Below, in pieces: positions 5,438 to 6,594 of a stretch of DNA of 6,594 nt. The DNA is taken from contig CAJWZI010000084.1 in assembly GCA_913049615.1 (NCBI GenBank), positions 1 to 6,594 on the forward strand, read 5' to 3'. This DNA comes from an uncultured Alphaproteobacteria bacterium. Its GTDB lineage: Bacteria; Pseudomonadota; Alphaproteobacteria; GCA-2731375. Made by a program: the position numbers and the translations under genes. Numbering within the stretch: position 1 is the stretch's first letter; each line of letters opens with the position of its first letter. Below the pieces are notes generated by a model, which searched no databases, was not told the DNA's origin, and saw only the letters and a list, made by a program, of their open reading frames with translations.

Positions 5438-6594
5438 ATGCCCACATTAAATTTGCCGATCGCCGACGGCACCCTTTTTCCATTTACCACATCCATGCCG
5501 CAGAATTTACCTAAGCGTACTAATCGTCCCTTCAATCGCATTGCTTATGCAGCTGCCCATGTGGTAGCCGATCCCTTGGCCGATGTGGATCCCTGGATGG
5601 AGCCGGCGATTGATTGGGATACCACCATTTCATACCGCACCAAATTGTTTGATCTTGGCCTCGGGGTGGCGGAGGCCATGGATACTGCACAGCGTGGCAC
5701 GGGCCTTGACTGGACCACTAGCCAAGAATTGATCCGGCGAAGCCTGGAGACAGCTAGGAATATTCCTGCTGCACGCATTGCCTGCGGTGCCGGGACGGAT
5801 CACCTAGATCCCGGGGCGGACGTACGTTTAGAAGATGTCATTCGAGCGTATGAAGAACAGGTGGCTTTTGTCGAAAAGCAAGGCGGAAGGGTAATTCTTA
5901 TGGCTAGCCGAGCCCTAGCGGCGTGTGCCACATCGCCGGATGATTACGTCACGGTTTATGAACGGATACTCTCACAGGTTCGAGAGCCTGTTCTTGTTCA
6001 CTGGTTGGGTGAGATGTTCGATCTTAACTTGCGTGGGTACTGGGGCCGCGTAGATCACGTGGCAGCAATGGACGTCTGCCTCGATATCCTGACCGATAAC
6101 GCCGCTAAAATTGAAGGCATCAAAGTTTCTCTGTTGGACAAGGAAAAGGAAATTGTCATGCGTCGCCGTCTTCCGGATGGTGTTCGTATGTACACTGGGG
6201 ATGATTTTCACTACGCTGAACTGATCGCTGGCGACGAAGTGGGCTATTCTGATGCATTGCTAGGTATTTTCGATGCAATCGCGCCAGCGGCCTCCGCCGC
6301 CTTGGACGCCATTTCCGGTGGTGATGAAGACCGGTTTCATAAAATTCTTGCTCCGACCGTTCCCTTGTCGCGCCACATATTTAAATCACCGACGTCTTAC
6401 TATAAGACTGGCGTGGTCTTCATGGCTTGGCTTAATGGACATCAGGAGCATTTTGTGATGGTTGGCGGACAACAAAGTGCCCGCTCAATATTGCATCTTG
6501 CCGAATTGTTCCGACTGGCGGACGCTTCCGGTCTGCTGGCCGACCCTGAAATGGCTAGCAGCCGCATGCGTGCATTTCTCACTACACATGGCGT
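5438..6594 (+). CDS. DUF993 family protein (TIM-barrel, DHDPS-related), 3' end cut by window edge
   Basis: The frame opens two bases after the preceding stop and is open for 385 complete codons to the window edge. It reads as DUF993, a family of about this length whose function I do not know; only a few C-terminal residues should be missing. Recognisable blocks are GAGTDHLDP (117-125), PVLVHWLGEMFD (184-195), KIEGIKVSLLDKEKE (224-238) with Lys229 at the probable Schiff-base position, MYTGDDFHYAELIAGDE (251-267) and WLNGHQEHFVMVGGQQSAR (331-349). The IKV and YTGDD blocks parallel IKV and YTGNDD in the DapA-like protein, indicating that the two are distant homologues. HWLG replaces the region of the DHDPS proton-relay tyrosine. 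GGAAA (about 5426-5430), inside the previous gene, can serve as ribosome site. A lyase/aldolase role is inference from fold and neighbours. Confidence 0.87.
   Translation, partial: MPTLNLPIADGTLFPFTTSMPQNLPKRTNRPFNRIAYAAAHVVADPLADVDPWMEPAIDWDTTISYRTKLFDLGLGVAEAMDTAQRGTGLDWTTSQELIRRSLETARNIPAARIACGAGTDHLDPGADVRLEDVIRAYEEQVAFVEKQGGRVILMASRALAACATSPDDYVTVYERILSQVREPVLVHWLGEMFDLNLRGYWGRVDHVAAMDVCLDILTDNAAKIEGIKVSLLDKEKEIVMRRRLPDGVRMYTGDDFHYAELIAGDEVGYSDALLGIFDAIAPAASAALDAISGGDEDRFHKILAPTVPLSRHIFKSPTSYYKTGVVFMAWLNGHQEHFVMVGGQQSARSILHLAELFRLADASGLLADPEMASSRMRAFLTTHG

Overview
This window looks like bacterial chromosomal DNA of intermediate base composition (near 50% G+C by eye), with Shine-Dalgarno-type starts and tightly packed genes. 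Nothing in it fixes the taxon; a Gram-negative bacterium is a guess. There are no mobile elements, RNA genes or CRISPR repeats.

Layout: the first 103 bases are the reverse-strand N-terminus of a short-chain dehydrogenase. A 236-bp divergent control region follows, rich in inverted and direct repeats. All other genes run forward: an NAD-dependent epimerase/dehydratase-like protein (340-1386), a two-domain GNAT acetyltransferase overlapping it by 14 bp (1373-2215), a small dimeric alpha/beta-barrel protein (2509-2814), a dihydrodipicolinate-synthase-like aldolase/lyase (3034-4095), a Gfo/Idh/MocA oxidoreductase (4284-5435) and, two bases later, a DUF993 protein that runs off the right edge (5438-6594). 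The gaps of 293, 219 and 188 bp hold candidate regulatory sites but no convincing genes.

How the genes may work together: two or three NAD(P)-type oxidoreductases, two distantly related TIM-barrel proteins that each keep a Schiff-base-type lysine, and a small barrel protein are what one expects of a catabolic pathway that oxidises a sugar, sugar acid or cyclitol and cleaves the product by a retro-aldol step. The substrate cannot be read from the sequence, and no transporter, kinase or transcriptional regulator lies in the window. From memory, the epimerase-like, DapA-like, Gfo/Idh and DUF993 types recur together in several bacterial phyla without, as far as I recall, an established pathway.

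The most interesting points are catalytic residues that depart from the textbook families: the epimerase-like protein has Cys where the YxxxK lysine should be, and the DapA-like protein keeps its lysine but has Phe at the position of the proton-relay tyrosine and lacks the GTTGE-type substrate motif. The regulatory DNA also has unexplained structure: a 15-bp near-perfect direct repeat exactly 60 bp apart before the Gfo/Idh gene, palindromes upstream of several genes, and a hairpin that could hide the ribosome binding site of the small barrel gene.
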